The translations under genes and the position numbers were made by a program. Positions 15,100-27,282 of a stretch of 64,000 nt of DNA are shown here, piece after piece. Under the pieces are notes generated by a model. The model was not told the DNA's origin. It made no database searches and saw nothing but the letters and a program-made list of their open reading frames with translations. Origin of the DNA: Cordia subcordata (lineage: Eukaryota > Streptophyta > Magnoliopsida > Boraginales > Cordiaceae); contig JAPTOF010000001.1 of NCBI GenBank assembly GCA_028554755.1, positions 2,430,501 to 2,494,500 on the forward strand, read 5' to 3'. How positions within the stretch are numbered: position 1 is the stretch's first letter; each line of letters starts with the position of its first letter.

Positions 15100-16693
15100 T
15101 TAAGGTAGTGATCTAATTGGACACAAAGATGGAATGCAGCTGCCATGTGCTATAAGTCTATATATAACAACATAGTTTGTGCATGCATAATTAATCCTGA
15201 ACTGATATGTTACGTTGTTAAGCCGAATTTTGGTCCTGAGCATGATAATAAAGTGCGTCTTAAGCTAACAAAATAAGAAAGAAAATCATTTACGCTTTTT
15301 TTTTCCTTGCACTCAATATCTTTTCGAATAAATACTAGTCAACCGTAGATATATTTCATCAACATGTACACTAGTGCGAAAACTAAGAAATGCTAACTAG
15401 GAATAATTAGACGTAAAACAGATCTTTGTTATGTTAAATTTACAATATTTAAGCTGACTTAAAAAAAAAAAAAACTATTTTTGGATGGGAACAGCTTTGC
15501 CAAATTCATTTTACAGGAAGTTATAAACATATCCTTGAAGGAAAAAACGAGGGGTTGGTGAGGGAAATTTGTTGTGGGCAACGACATTAACAACCACATG
15601 CTTTACGCGGCAGCTATCTATAGCAATTGCGTGCACGAAGAAAGAAATAAGCCGTCCCACATGATAATGCAGCCGTAGAAATATGAAACTTGGGGTGTTG
15701 GTCCTTTTAATTTGGTCGGAGAACGGTGGACAATGGACTTAAATGTTTTTGTGCTCTCTCTATTCATTATTATAGTTTCATGACAAGTCAATTATAGTCA
15801 TAAAGACCTAGCGGCCACTGTACGTTTTCGTACAATACTCAGATATTAGGACCATTGTCCATTGCATGCATGCATATATATAGATACAGCTCAATGTGTA
15901 TACATTATAGTCAGCTTTAACTAGCGTAAGCTACTCTTTTTGAAGACAAAAAATTAGTAGTGATTTTTTACTTACTCTTTGATGGTAATTCGAACACGAG
16001 ATTCATAATATGAGTCTCAAGTACTTGCATTTAACAAATAACGTTCCAAAAGTTAGTAGAACGTATATTGTTTTTCCTGGACTTGCTGCTCATGTCAGCG
16101 CGTAATACAAGACAAAAATTTTAAGAGGATATATTTAATTAAGAGTATAAAAATGCACGCCATTAAGGGAAAGTTGCTTATATATTCTGAAAAAAGTTGG
16201 AAGCAAGGCAGTCAAAAAACATAAAGCAGAAAAATGTACACACTCTATCTGAAAAGTCCCGATTCTCTTGCAACGAGAAAGCGAGGTAAAATCCAGCTGA
16301 CAACGTTTTCTCCATTTTCTGTTGCCTCTCCCTTTTAAGGCATACTTCTTTTTTTATGATTTTTATTTTTTAATCCCAAGATGTTAATACATTTTTAGCT
16401 TGAATTAGTTCTTCTTTTGAAACTAATGTTTGTAGGTGCTCTGTCTAGTTAAGACGTATCGCAATGTTTTTTGAGCTCACGTGCTTTGAAATTTAAATTT
16501 TCAAGTCTAAAAGGTAAAATTATATAGATATTCTCATGCAAAAAGAAATATAGATTTTTTTTTTTGGATAAAAGATAATGGACAACTTTATGGAAATATT
16601 AGGTCATTGCCTTAATAAATAATAATTATTCTATTGATTACGTTAAGGTAAATACCGAATTTACAGAGAAAAGACGTCAAAGAATATTAAAAA
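15100..16693. other. intergenic, no gene seen
   Basis: AT-rich sequence, no supported coding region. The last nine bases (16685-16693) are the left target-site duplication of the Mutator-like element. Confidence 0.4.
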
Positions 16694-17247
16694 GAGTAAA
16701 TGGCATATTATTCCTCTGTAATCTGGCATAAATGTACAATACTCCCCTAAAGTCTCAAAACTATTTGATTACCCCCTCGACCTTTTTAAACGTGTGCTTA
16801 CTGCCCCCTCACTGTCTATTTTTGGTTAGTTTTAACGGGAATTGAATTTTATGCACATGTGTGACATTTTTCATTGCATAATATATATAAAAACTAAATA
16901 TTTTGGACTATTTAAACTCTTACACTTTTTATAAAAATACTTAACTCATTCACTCCCTGAAAACTCAAGGGGGTAATTTTGAGACTTCAGGGGATATTAT
17001 GCACTTATGCCAGACTACAAGGGGTAATATGTCATTTACTCTATATATTATGCAATGAAAAGTGCAAACACGCGCGCAATACTCACGCTTAGACTCCAAC
17101 TTCCGTCAAAACTAACCAAAAATAGACGGCGGAGGGGTAATTTGCATACGTTTAAAAAGTTCGAGGAGATAATTAGATAGTCTTGAGACTTTAGGAGGAT
17201 ATTGTGCATTTATGCCAGACTACAGGAGAGTAATATGTCATTTACTC
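16694..17247. mobile_element. Mutator-like foldback MITE with 9-bp TSD
   Basis: A 554-bp element flanked by a perfect 9-bp direct repeat TATTAAAAA (16685-16693 and 17248-17256), the target-duplication size of Mutator-like elements. Its arms are long inverted repeats of about 140 bp: the left arm starts GAGTAAATGGCATATTA and the right arm ends TAATATGTCATTTACTC. Both arms contain a CTGGCATAAATG-type segment and the inverted TCAAACTA/CAAAAATAGAC block. A third, internal copy of the right terminus lies at 16964-17041. It has no transposase, so it is non-autonomous. Confidence 0.85.
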
Positions 17248-17256
17248 TATTAAAAA

Positions 17257-17600
17257 TCCAGAGTGATAGAAAAGATAGAAAAAAAGAGGGGAAAAGAAGA
17301 AGCAGCAGCAACATAGCAACATGCATAGAGCTGACAAGAGATGCTGTCCGTGTTAAGATTCTCGACCTTCAACGCTGTAGGGAATGGAGCCACGTCGATG
17401 CCACATGGTGGTACACGTGTCAGTCTCTGACCGTCAGAAGCCAAGATCGGCGCCGGTGACGGACCATGCAAATGTCTGAAATCTCAGCCGTGCTGTTTGT
17501 CTTCCTTGCACGAGACATGACCCGCACGGTTCCGTTTGGTTATTTTCCGTCAACTATGGGTGCAGTTGTTTGGGATTAAATATCTTTTTGTTAATGTTTT

Positions 17601-17645
<45 letters not shown>

Positions 17646-19520
17646 TCGAAAATGATAAAAATTTGAGGTTTTTTTAAAATTTATAATTTTTTAAAATCAA
17701 TACAAATATTTGTTGTAAAAAGATAGACTTTTTTAAATGAGAAAGAGACCTTTCTGCAGATCAATTACTGCTCATTTTATATATATAAAAGGGAAGTTGC
17801 CACTTGCCACTTGCCACTTGCTGCTATATACCATGAAATGATTTCATTGATCAGCCTGATATTATGGTTTGGTGATAGCATTTTATTAAAGTGACACTGA
17901 ATGCAAGAATTCTTCTTGCACATTTAGAAAATTGGAGAAGATTTTTTCCCTTTTCTTTGGGTACGGTGGAGAATTATTTTTCTTCAATCGAGAGAGCTGG
18001 AAAAGATAACTAATATGCCAAGCCAAATAATTCCTTCTTTTTTTTTTTTCCCTTTTAATCGTACAGTAATAAGTTGATCCATGAAGAAGTATGTCGAGCC
18101 AAATAACTTCTTCATTAGTTATACGTACAAGTAGTTAATCATGCTTCGTCACTTCAATGTTCAAAATTTCCCTTTTTCTCTTAATACGTCAATCAACTCT
18201 TGTTGCTTATGGATTGTCCAAAATTATGAAGTTAATTAGTCCAAGTGGCTAGCTAGTTCGGAAAGGATACTCAAATATGATCCAACAATCAAAAATAAGT
18301 AATAGAAATTAGCAAGCCTTTTGTTTAGTCAAGAGAAATTTATCGAGCTTATGTACGTAGGTACACGAGGGAATTAATCAATTTTTTAACCAATCATCTA
18401 ATTTTATGATTCCAAGTTGCATACTCTTATTTATGTACTAAAAGACGCTTAGTTTCTTCCTGTAATCCAGATTATATTATTGGTTACGTTAATTTGCTTT
18501 AATTTAAATAATGAAAATACTTAATTATTTAACGGAAAATGATACGTGTATAGTATTTTTACAAGTTTGCAAACTGTGTCTAATTATTTTGCTCAAAATT
18601 CTGAAGGTACAATTCTTAAATATAATTGAGGTCCTGTAGAAGAAAATATAATACATACGGACGAGATGGAAGCCAAAATAGTATTATGGTAGATCGCAAT
18701 TCAATCTTCACTCTCTTAGGCTTAGATGGTGCTTGGACCCTGAAAATATAAGTCGAGTCAAGACATACATTCACATTAGTCTTATGTGTATAGTAAATTT
18801 AAGCCTTGAAATTAAAAAAAAAAAAAAGGGAATATTTCAAGATGAATCATGTTGTTGACTTATATCTCATAAAATCAAGTAGAAATCACAAGCTGCAAAT
18901 AAAAAACTAATGGAAATTTCGTAGTTTGAGAATTTAAACGAAACACCAATGCAAATGTGTGTTATGTAGTACAGACCAAAACCTCTCGGGACTTTGTCGA
19001 ATCTAGTGTAATTCATTACTTGTCGTTAGTTTATGGTTCATGCACGTTGACGTTTTAGTAGTCCAAGATAGACGGAGCTTTTGTTTTGTCTTTTTTTTTT
19101 TTTTCTGATTTGCGGATCTTCATTTACTCAAGACACTAAATCATATAAATACAACTAAATCAGATGAGACAAAACTAAATAGTAGTACTTTAAATAGGGT
19201 TAGTTTTATAAATTCAATAACATTATTAATGATATCTGAAATTGATGAAGCACGAATTCATCAGTAATGTTCTAGTCGTCAGAGTTCCAGCAAAAAAAAA
19301 AATAAGCGGCGGGATTTTTTTCCCGAATAATCTTTGAAGGTTAAGTTAGGAGGGCTTATGAAACGTTTTTTTAGAAAAAAGCTAAGTTGTGTGCTGTTGC
19401 CCCTGACCTTGGCTATGTCTTGGGCTTTTTGTAGCAAACTTAGAAAGCGGTGTATATGACGTCCACCGCCCTCCACCACTTCTGTTCGGCTTGAACGAGG
19501 CCTGATTATATTTAGACTTA
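17257..19520. other. intergenic, no gene seen
   Basis: It contains a (TA)n microsatellite at 17604-17641, a short GCCACTT triplication near 17800, and several A and T runs. An 85-codon frame at 17202-17459 begins inside the foldback element and has no recognisable domain, so it is not called. Confidence 0.4.
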
Positions 19521-19791
19521 TACTCTGTTTGTTATAGTCTTATTTTAAAATACTTATTTTATTGAAATAAAGGTAAATTTTATAAGATTTAAGAAATTTT
19601 ATCATGCATCTTATGTAAATTCAAACCAAAATCATACTTTTTATCTTATAAAAAATAAATAATCTATTCTATCTTATTTTTTACAATTATAGAATGAATG
19701 GTACATGTGATAAAATAACTTAAATCTTATAAGATATCTCCAAATTTCAATAAGATAAGTATCTTACAATAAGATCATTCCAAACACACTA
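19521..19791. mobile_element. PIF/Harbinger-like MITE, 271 bp
   Basis: The termini TACTCTGTTTGTTATAGTC and (reverse complement) TAGTGTGTTTGGAATGATC are imperfect inverted repeats, continued by CTTATT in both arms. TTA flanks both ends (19518-19520 and 19792-19794). The interior is full of CTTATAAGAT-like motifs and non-coding. Confidence 0.75.
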
Positions 19792-19794
19792 TTA

Positions 19795-20660
19795 GTGTTT
19801 CTGTGATTGCATATGATTTATATATTAGAATGTCAGTTCCTCTAAGCATCCCAGCTAGGGTGAAAGTAATTCCTAGAACATCGTCACTGTTGTCGAGCTG
19901 CACTTCATACTACCATTTTAAGGAGAGGATGCTCTTGTCAGGGGGATGATGACTTGTTTTAGCTTCCCAAAATCCTTGAGGTCCTCTGCTGAAGTGTCCC
20001 CAGAGCTCCAATGACGCGAATTGCTTGGGTGGCCCGGGCATCCATTGCGAACCTCACCCTGCGTGACGCAGATCAATTGATCTTTATCCCTTTATCACCT
20101 CTTATGAGTAAGGCACGTGGCTTTAATTCATGTGCGTGCTCAGGACGTAGTTCAAATTTTCCAATTACAAATCAGCTCTCATGAGTAAGGCACGTAAGAA
20201 TTATAAAGTCAACGACATAATTATTAATGATATTTGAAATTCATATGAATAATTTCACATAATCACAAAGAAATCTCAAAATTGAGCTTAGGAATCAGGA
20301 ATACAAATAAAACTGAATAAAACTTGTGATTCCAAGTCCATATAGACACAACTACGCAAACGAGAACTTTTTCCTTGCAAATAATATTGTAGTAGATCTA
20401 CTAAATATGCCAATGGAAGCTTTTTGCCGCCCCCACCCCCCTCTCCTCAATAGATTCTTTAATTCCCCATTCAACCAGTAGTGATCAGTTTTAAATACAA
20501 ATAAATAGAAAACATAAATTGCGTGGTTTTAATATTAATATCTGGGAATTTCCTATGCTAAACCAGTCTGGAGACAAGCGTATGCTTTTCTCTAACCTAA
20601 CATATTCCATTGGATATACTTACGTGTGTATTCATGCATATAAAATACACCGGCATATTA
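19795..20660. other. intergenic with GC-richer unrecognised island
   Basis: Between about 19845 and 20200 the base composition is clearly less AT-rich than around it. It includes a CTC(N)TGAGTAAGGCACGT-like sequence twice (about 20099 and 20174). No long open frame and no family I recognise. It could be a decayed gene fragment or part of an old repeat. Confidence 0.35.
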
Positions 20661-20947
20661 ATGCTCTGTTTGAAATAAACTTATCATAAGATGCATCTTA
20701 TATTCTTATTTGATAATTTTTTTGTGATTTATTTTAAATTTTCATAAGATATGATAAGATATTTTATTTATAGTTACAAAAAATACTAATTATAATAACA
20801 AATTGCTTATATATCTTACAAAAAGGAACACCGTGAAAATCTTTTGATAATCTAATAAAACTTATATCTTATAAGATGCTTTATCCATGGTCAAAAAAGT
20901 ATTTTTAACAATAAATATTTTATAATAAGCTTATCCCAAACACAGGA
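20661..20947. mobile_element. PIF/Harbinger-like MITE, about 287 bp
   Basis: The left end TGCTCTGTTTGAAATAAACTTAT and the right end (reverse complement TCCTGTGTTTGGGATAAGCTTAT) are imperfect inverted repeats. TTA lies at 20658-20660 and 20948-20950. It shares CTTATAAGATGC-like motifs with the element at 19521-19791, so both probably belong to one superfamily group. The exact first base is uncertain by one. Confidence 0.72.
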
Positions 20948-20950
20948 TTA

Positions 20951-21710
20951 GCAAGAGTAATGTAAGATCACAAGCGTGTAAAAGAATAAATCTACACGGT
21001 TTACTGCCGCCTTCTCTTTAGCTTGCAAGAATTCATGTCACTATCATGTCATTGATGTTAAGGATAGATCCCATTTGCCGTAGTACTACAATATATACAT
21101 ATATATATTAGCCAATAGCTGACGACGCAAAATCCAAGAAAAACTTGTCTCATCAAATAATCTTTATATTCGAAGACGGATTAACAACACACAAGAAATT
21201 AAGTATGTTAAGCGCAAAATGGCAAGGTGTAATACAAAGTGTGATAAGGGCACAAACGGCTAACTATTTGGAGCTTCATCAGATAATTTTTTGGCTCCAA
21301 TGGAGTGAAGACATAGCTGAGGACAAGCTAGCGAGTTGTGATAATGAGTGTTTAACAAGTAATCATTTCTTGACACCTAATAATAACAAATTCAATTTAT
21401 CATTTTTCTAGCCTAATATACATGTATAGTTGCCAGGTCAATGAGACCATACATGCGTAACAGATCTTGTTAATCATCAAAACATAAACAAACCCCTAAA
21501 GGTGGGATATAATTGAGACTTTATAATTCTTTTAATTGATCATGGATTATCTCTAAAAAGAAAATTTTGTTTCTATTAGGCATATATATTATGCTTCAAA
21601 TTCATGATGACAACCGATTTTTTGTTCTATTTGACCCTAATCAAATGGAATGAACATAGTTCTTTTCCTAAACAAAGCCAGCCGTGTGAAGACATTAATC
21701 GAATGTTTCC

Positions 21711-21750
<40 letters not shown>

Positions 21751-23080
21751 GTATTAAGAGGTTGAAATGTGTAATAACGGGGAAAAAAAAAGTATGCAGT
21801 AAAAATTACTGATGTAAGATCAGAACAAAGGCAATATTTTTCCTTTTTTGGTCAAAACATCAAAGCCAGTTTGTAAAGGGAAAAAATCAGACGGCATATT
21901 TGTTAGATGCTTCGTTGAGGAGTGCTTGGATCTCTTGCTACTCAGGCGACCCTCGTAAGCTTGGGCCGGCCCGACATGCCACCTGGAAAGTGAGGTAACT
22001 ATAGTAAATATTACAGCCCCTATGCTTTCTCTGTTACCTACGGAGAGGCATGTTTGTGCTACCCATTTAATGTTTTCTTCAACACGAGTTAAAAGGATAA
22101 ACCAAATGCATGAAAATGGTACTTCAATATTATATTGTAATTAAAACTCGTTATTAACAGTTTGGTACTATTAAATCTCTCTGTCTAATAATACGAAATA
22201 ATTAACGAATCCAAGCAAGCATATGCCGACTTTGTGTATAAACATTTTACGTGCAAGTGGGCAGTAATTGCGGCAATATTATGAAAGCGTGTTCTTTGTG
22301 ACAGAATCTTTCAGTATCTTAGGCAAGTATCTATGAATAACATGACTCAAGGAGCTCACTATATTGGCAGAGCTATTATTACATCATTCAAAATGATTAT
22401 TGAATGTAGACAGCAAAATCTTGGTGCGTTTTAAATGAACATGACAGTAGTTATTAATTGAAAACACCTAAAACAATAATTTGTACCATAAATGCCTAGA
22501 GGGTTTTCGAAGCGATTTTGTGAGATCATGATCGCAACGTGTGAGTAGTAGTATGTAGCTTATGTTAATTCAGACTGCCGGGTAGAGATGAAATGTATAC
22601 ACCAATTATTACTCCACCTAAGCCACCATTATATCAAACTACAAATACCGTCTGGTTACGTTCTTTGGTTTTCCTACAAATCAATATTGTCGTACCAAAA
22701 TGTTTATAATTTTAGAGTGAATCAAAATAAAATCTTTACGATTTTCATCACACGAATAAAATATGTCAGGTCATTTACTGTATTAGGTATATTTTTTATT
22801 TCAAACTAATATGGATTAGCAAACAGGAAACCCCGAAAAAAATTACAAAAACGACTTTTCTACCTCTTGCAGCCAAGCTTTCAGTGCATCCATAGAAAAC
22901 ATATCGTTGTTTCGATCTGTCGAGAAATAGAGGTGGACGTGATGTGGCTGCATCATTTATTTCTGTTATGGTTATTGTATAGTTTGTGGTATTAGTTTAA
23001 AATATATTTTATTCATATATTAATTAGTATATTAAGGCAATTTCAATTATTTCGGATTCCATAGCAGGTGATATTGTTAA
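20951..23080. other. intergenic, no gene seen
   Basis: AT-rich spacer with a (TA)n microsatellite at 21714-21744. Frames of 70-90 codons at 21145 and 22588 are low-complexity and without domains, so they are not called. Confidence 0.4.
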
Positions 23081-24163
23081 GGGCTCGTTTGGTAATGATG
23101 TCAAAAATTTTAAAAACGAAAACCAGAATCATAAACAAAAAACTGTCAACAATAATTAAAAACAAAAACTGTAAACGCGTTTGGTTAAATTATAAAATCT
23201 ATAAACAAAAACCGAAAACATCTATGGTTGTTCATAGTTTACAAACTATTCTTGTCTCTTATTTTTTATTTTAGTATTTTATGTTAAATAGAACACATGA
23301 AAATATTTGAGAATATTTTGTAAAAGAACAATAAGAATATTATAAAATTGATTTATTTTCTTTAAGATTATAATTTCAAAAAATAAATTTAATTGTTTTG
23401 AGAATATATTTTATTTTTAATTTTGAAATTTTTAGAATTTGAATTTATTATTTTTTAATTTATTTTGTAGAATGTTTCTAAAAATAATAAATTTATTTTT
23501 TAAAAATATTTATAAAAATAATTTTAATTTTAATTCTTAAATTTTTTTAATTTTCTAAAGCTAATTATAATTTATTAAAATATTTTTTAAAATAAATTTA
23601 ATTTATCAAATTAATTTTTAAATGTACTTTTAATTTATTAAAATTATTTTAATTTGTAAAATTTTTAAAAATTGTTTATAAATTAAAATTATTTTCAAAA
23701 TATTTTTCATTTATTAAAATTATTTTTTCAAAATATTTTTAATTTATTAAAATTGTTTTTTCAAAATATTTTTAATTATTTTTTGAAAATTATTTTATAA
23801 AATTAATTTTATTTTTAAAAATATTTTCTAAAGTATTTTTTGAAAAATTATTTTAAAATAATTTTTTAAAAAATATTATTTAAATAATTTTAATTTTAAT
23901 AATTATTTTTGAAAAAAAATAATGAGTTCATATTAATTTTGAAAAGATAATTCTAAAATGTATTCAGCACAAAGTGAATAAAAGTTTTGAAAACTTGTTG
24001 CCACAACCTGAGAAAACTACTTTTTCTTGTTTATCAAAGTTATAAAAACAGGTTGTTGGTTTTTGTTTTTTCAGAAAATGAAAACAGAAACAAAGAACCT
24101 GGTTTTCAAATTTTGATCAACAAAAACAGAAAACCAGAAACAACAACGATAGCAAACGAGCCC
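23081..24163. mobile_element. large PIF/Harbinger-like MITE, 1083 bp
   Basis: Perfect 11-bp terminal inverted repeats GGGCTCGTTTG are extended imperfectly. TAA target duplications lie at 23078-23080 and 24164-24166. The subterminal parts are rich in AAAACAGAAAC/GTTTTC motifs like the element at 613-1161. The core (about 23300-23950) is almost pure A and T, with repeated AAAATTATTTT and TTTAATTTATTAAAAT units. There is no transposase frame. Confidence 0.82.
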
Positions 24164-25750
24164 TAAATATAGCAAAAAAGAATGATCAAGTTGATCGTCT
24201 CCTTACTTCATACTTCATTTTTGATAATATCATTAAGATTCAGTAACGTCAAATATATCAAATATTGATTTAAAGAAGTGCTCAGATTATGGAAGGTGTA
24301 GTTATTGAGGTTTTGTGGGCGACAGTTGCTAAAAAAATTGGATATACTAATACAAAGACCAGTCATACATAATGGCATCAAATCCTAGGTTGCCGTTAAT
24401 CCTAGCTGTTAAGCTGGTAAATAAAGGTTAAGAATTAAGAAAACCCAAATAAATGTAAGATTAAATGGTAAAAAGCTTGTGCTGACAACGCTCTCGTGCA
24501 ATCACACGATAACACGGGCCTGAACTCATGCACTGGAAAAGCGAAAAAGGAAAAATAGAAAATTTATCGACAGTAAAGTACGATTAAGAAGGTGAAATTA
24601 AGATGAAAAAAAAAATTGAGGTTAAAAAAGAAGTCTTTTTTTTTCGGTCCAAGATTAGATTGGGGACTTTTTAGCACTTGGTCATTTGATCGATTAAATT
24701 AACCGAATCGTTTGTACCTCTTGTCACGTGACCCGAATCTCAGATTCCAAAAGTGAAAACCACCCCCCACAACTTGCTGCTCAAAAGCCCCTCCACCTCT
24801 TGTCAGTCCGTTAAGTGGCATCCAAACGTTGGCCCGCTTGCCACGTGTCATCATTGTGAAACCCAACTATTGCGGCGGCTCCTACAAATAATTCCTTAAA
24901 ACCCCCTTTTATCTAAAAGTTAATTAGATTTACCCCAATGCAATCCACAAGACAAAATTTTTAAAAAATATAAAAATGTTATTAAAAATAAATTGATAAA
25001 CACTACGTTTAAAAAAAAGTGTAATAGGTCTCATATTTAAATTATTATAAAAAAATAAGAAGTTTAAGATGAACACTACGTTTTAAAAAAATAAGAAGTT
25101 TAAGGTAAATAAAAAGAAAAGTTATAAAAAATAAATTGATAAACACTAGGTTTAAAAAAAAAAGTGTAATAGGTCTTATATTTAACTTATTATAAAAAAT
25201 AAGAAGTTTAAGATAATTAGTTAATAAAAATTTGTTGTCTATTATTGAACTGAGTAACTACTAAGTGATATGAAAATTTTGTTGGGGGTGGGGGTTTTTT
25301 TTTTTAAAAAAAAAAGGAATAAAAATGGCAAATAGCCCAATGTTCCTTGTGATTTGCTTAGAGAAATGGTAAATATCACATCTTATTCTATCTGTATGAG
25401 ATGTTAAAGGGATGGTTTACAAATTCATTTTTTACCAAACTTTCACACTATTTATTAATATATAAAATGCTTTTTGTTGAACGTGTATAGTATTCTTTGC
25501 AAGTCAGTAACTGTAATATTTTCACCCTTAAATGTCTTAGAGATGTTACATATTCGTAGTAGAAAATGTCAACCAACAGGATATTGTACAGATTTTTAAA
25601 AAATATTGAATTACAAAGGGTAGTGTATATTTTTTAATTTAAATCATAAAAAGATCATTAAGTTGATAATACTATTTGCTTTACTTAAAAAAAAAAAAGA
25701 GAATAAATAAAGAAAGATTAAAAAACTGTGTCACTAGTAATAGCATCGAC
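24164..25750. other. CRF upstream region, repeats and ACGT motifs
   Basis: It contains two CACGTG elements: a palindromic GTCACGTGAC at 24723-24732 and CCACGTGTCA at 24841-24850, the second fitting an ABRE/G-box core. A duplicated segment with 143-bp spacing (about 24982-25069 and 25125-25212) shares AAATTGATAAACACTA and GTGTAATAGGTCT. No gene was recognised. Confidence 0.5.
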
Positions 25751-25760
25751 TATCGGATCC

Positions 25761-25767
25761 TATAAAA
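25761..25767 (+). promoter_or_regulatory. TATA box candidate of CRF gene
   Basis: TATAAAA lies in TCCTATAAAATAG, followed about 30 bp later by a CT/CA-rich leader (CCACCTCAACAGAAC). This would give a 5' UTR of about 400 nt. Inferred from consensus and spacing. Confidence 0.5.
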
Positions 25768-26188
25768 TAGTATCAAATGCAGTAGTTTCGGTCTCCACCT
25801 CAACAGAACAACTTGTTAATCTCTCTCCATCCATTCATCATCTCAAAGCTTTTCCCACTCTCATACCAAAAACACACACCCCATAAACCCCATAACCATT
25901 TTCTCAGTACCCAAAGGCATAACCATTTGAGAATCTCTCAACATAGTAAAACTCAGTATACTCCTTCAACACAAAACAGGAATCTTTTCCAGTTCAGTAT
26001 CCACTGGAAAAAAAAAAAAAAAAAAAAAGAACACGTTCCTCTGCTTTCTCTTTTTCCCCGTACAAACAAACAGTCGCATTACACACCACACATACAACCC
26101 ATTTTCGTGTGTGTATTTTCTCTTCCATCTTGTTCCTTTCTTCAGTCATATTCTCTTCTTTTTTTTTTTCATTGTATTTGTTCTTTCA

Positions 26189-26203
26189 ATGAGAAGAATA
26201 TGA
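26189..26203 (+). promoter_or_regulatory. four-codon uORF overlapping the CRF start
   Basis: The frame ATG AGA AGA ATA TGA (M-R-R-I-stop) ends in TGA at 26201-26203, which overlaps the main ATG at 26200-26202 (ATGA arrangement). The uORF start is 11 nt upstream. Such an overlap can favour leaky scanning or termination-reinitiation. Function is inferred only. Confidence 0.6.
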
Positions 26204-27282
26204 GGAAACATATGGAGATTAGAGGCGGGCAAAGCCTGCTTTCTACTAGTAATTGTACTAGTAGTAACAGTGGAGTCAAGTACAGTGAGCACTGCAGAAA
26301 AACCACTATGTTGTTCCCGAAAACAAACGTGGTTGCTCCTAGTACTCCAAAAGTGGTCCGCATATCAGTCACGGATGGTGATGCCACCGATTCCTCCGGC
26401 GACGATGACGATGAAAAGACCAACAACGCCTTCTCTAACCGTCCTCGCCGAGTGAGAAAGTTCGTCAATGAGGTGAAGTTCGAAGCGCGTGACGTTCTTG
26501 ACGACAACGATGCCAACATTAACGTTGTCAGTTTGAGGAGTAAAGAGAAACGGAAGAAGCCGGCGACGGAAAAGAGTAAGTTGAAAGTGAATGGTAATAG
26601 TAATGTGAGGAAGTATAGAGGGGTTAGGCAACGGCCGTGGGGGAAATGGGCGGCGGAGATTCGAGATCCGCTCAGACGTGTACGGCTGTGGTTAGGCACG
26701 TACGACACGGCCGAGGAAGCCGCCATGGTGTATGACAACGTCGCTATTCAGCTGCGTGGGCCGGACGCGCAGACCAATTTCGTCCTCCCGCCGCCGCCGG
26801 TAACACCGCCGGAGAAGGTGACGCGTACGGCCGCCGCCACCTGCTCCGGGTATAACTCCGGCGAAGACTCGCAGCACAACCAAATGCCGTCGCCGAAGTC
26901 CGTTCTTCGCTTCAGTTCTTCTTCTTCTGACGTGGACATGGAGGCTGCCGAGTCTTCTCAAAGTTGTTTGCCTCCAAACGACGCCGTCAAGGAGGGCCGA
27001 GATTTTGCCGATGATAACGATATTATCTCCAATTTCTCGGCTTTCGAGACAGTTTTCCCCAGCGAGGATTTGGCATTCGGGTTGGACGACCAGCTATCCG
27101 TACCCGATTTTTTTGATGGTGTGGGCTTATCGTTTGACATTTTCGGAGATGAGTTAGACCGAAGCAACATGTTCGTGGATTCAAGTCAAGATCTCGGGTT
27201 CGGGTCATCAAATTGGACATCAGATGATTTCTTTCAAGACTTCGGTGATATATTCGGGTCGGATCCTCTCGTGGCACTTTAA
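26200..27282 (+). CDS. cytokinin response factor-type AP2/ERF (group VI)
   Basis: A single-exon gene of 360 residues and a nuclear transcription factor. The N-terminal CRF domain (about 51-92) has [16 protein letters not shown], then an acidic stretch, then [12 protein letters not shown]. One AP2/ERF DNA-binding domain (138-194) runs from [19 protein letters not shown] through [16 protein letters not shown] to DAQTNF, the form that binds GCC-box-like sites. SPKSVL (231-236) fits the putative MAP-kinase motif of group VI factors. The acidic, aromatic C terminus ends GSDPLVAL. These marks place it with CRF1-CRF6 and tomato Pti6; the exact orthologue is unclear. The frame stays open upstream to 25813, but that part is CT-rich, includes a poly-A run and looks like leader, so the ATG at 26200 is chosen. 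A second in-frame ATG at 26212 is possible. AATAAA follows at about 27321. Confidence 0.95.
   Translation: MRKHMEIRGGQSLLSTSNCTSSNSGVKYSEHCRKTTMLFPKTNVVAPSTPKVVRISVTDGDATDSSGDDDDEKTNNAFSNRPRRVRKFVNEVKFEARDVLDDNDANINVVSLRSKEKRKKPATEKSKLKVNGNSNVRKYRGVRQRPWGKWAAEIRDPLRRVRLWLGTYDTAEEAAMVYDNVAIQLRGPDAQTNFVLPPPPVTPPEKVTRTAAATCSGYNSGEDSQHNQMPSPKSVLRFSSSSSDVDMEAAESSQSCLPPNDAVKEGRDFADDNDIISNFSAFETVFPSEDLAFGLDDQLSVPDFFDGVGLSFDIFGDELDRSNMFVDSSQDLGFGSSNWTSDDFFQDFGDIFGSDPLVAL

Noticed and set aside
23081..24163. Possible matrix attachment region or origin
   Set aside because: The AT-rich core is bounded by Harbinger-type inverted repeats and TAA duplications, so a transposon explains it better.
25813..26199. 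N-terminal extension of the CRF frame
   Set aside because: The sequence is CT-rich leader with a poly-A run, lies just after the TATA candidate, has no conserved domain, and begins well before the typical CRF start.
26169..26738. 189-codon minus-strand frame opposite the CRF gene
   Set aside because: It is a shadow of the coding strand: no domain, and the CRF frame explains the constraint.
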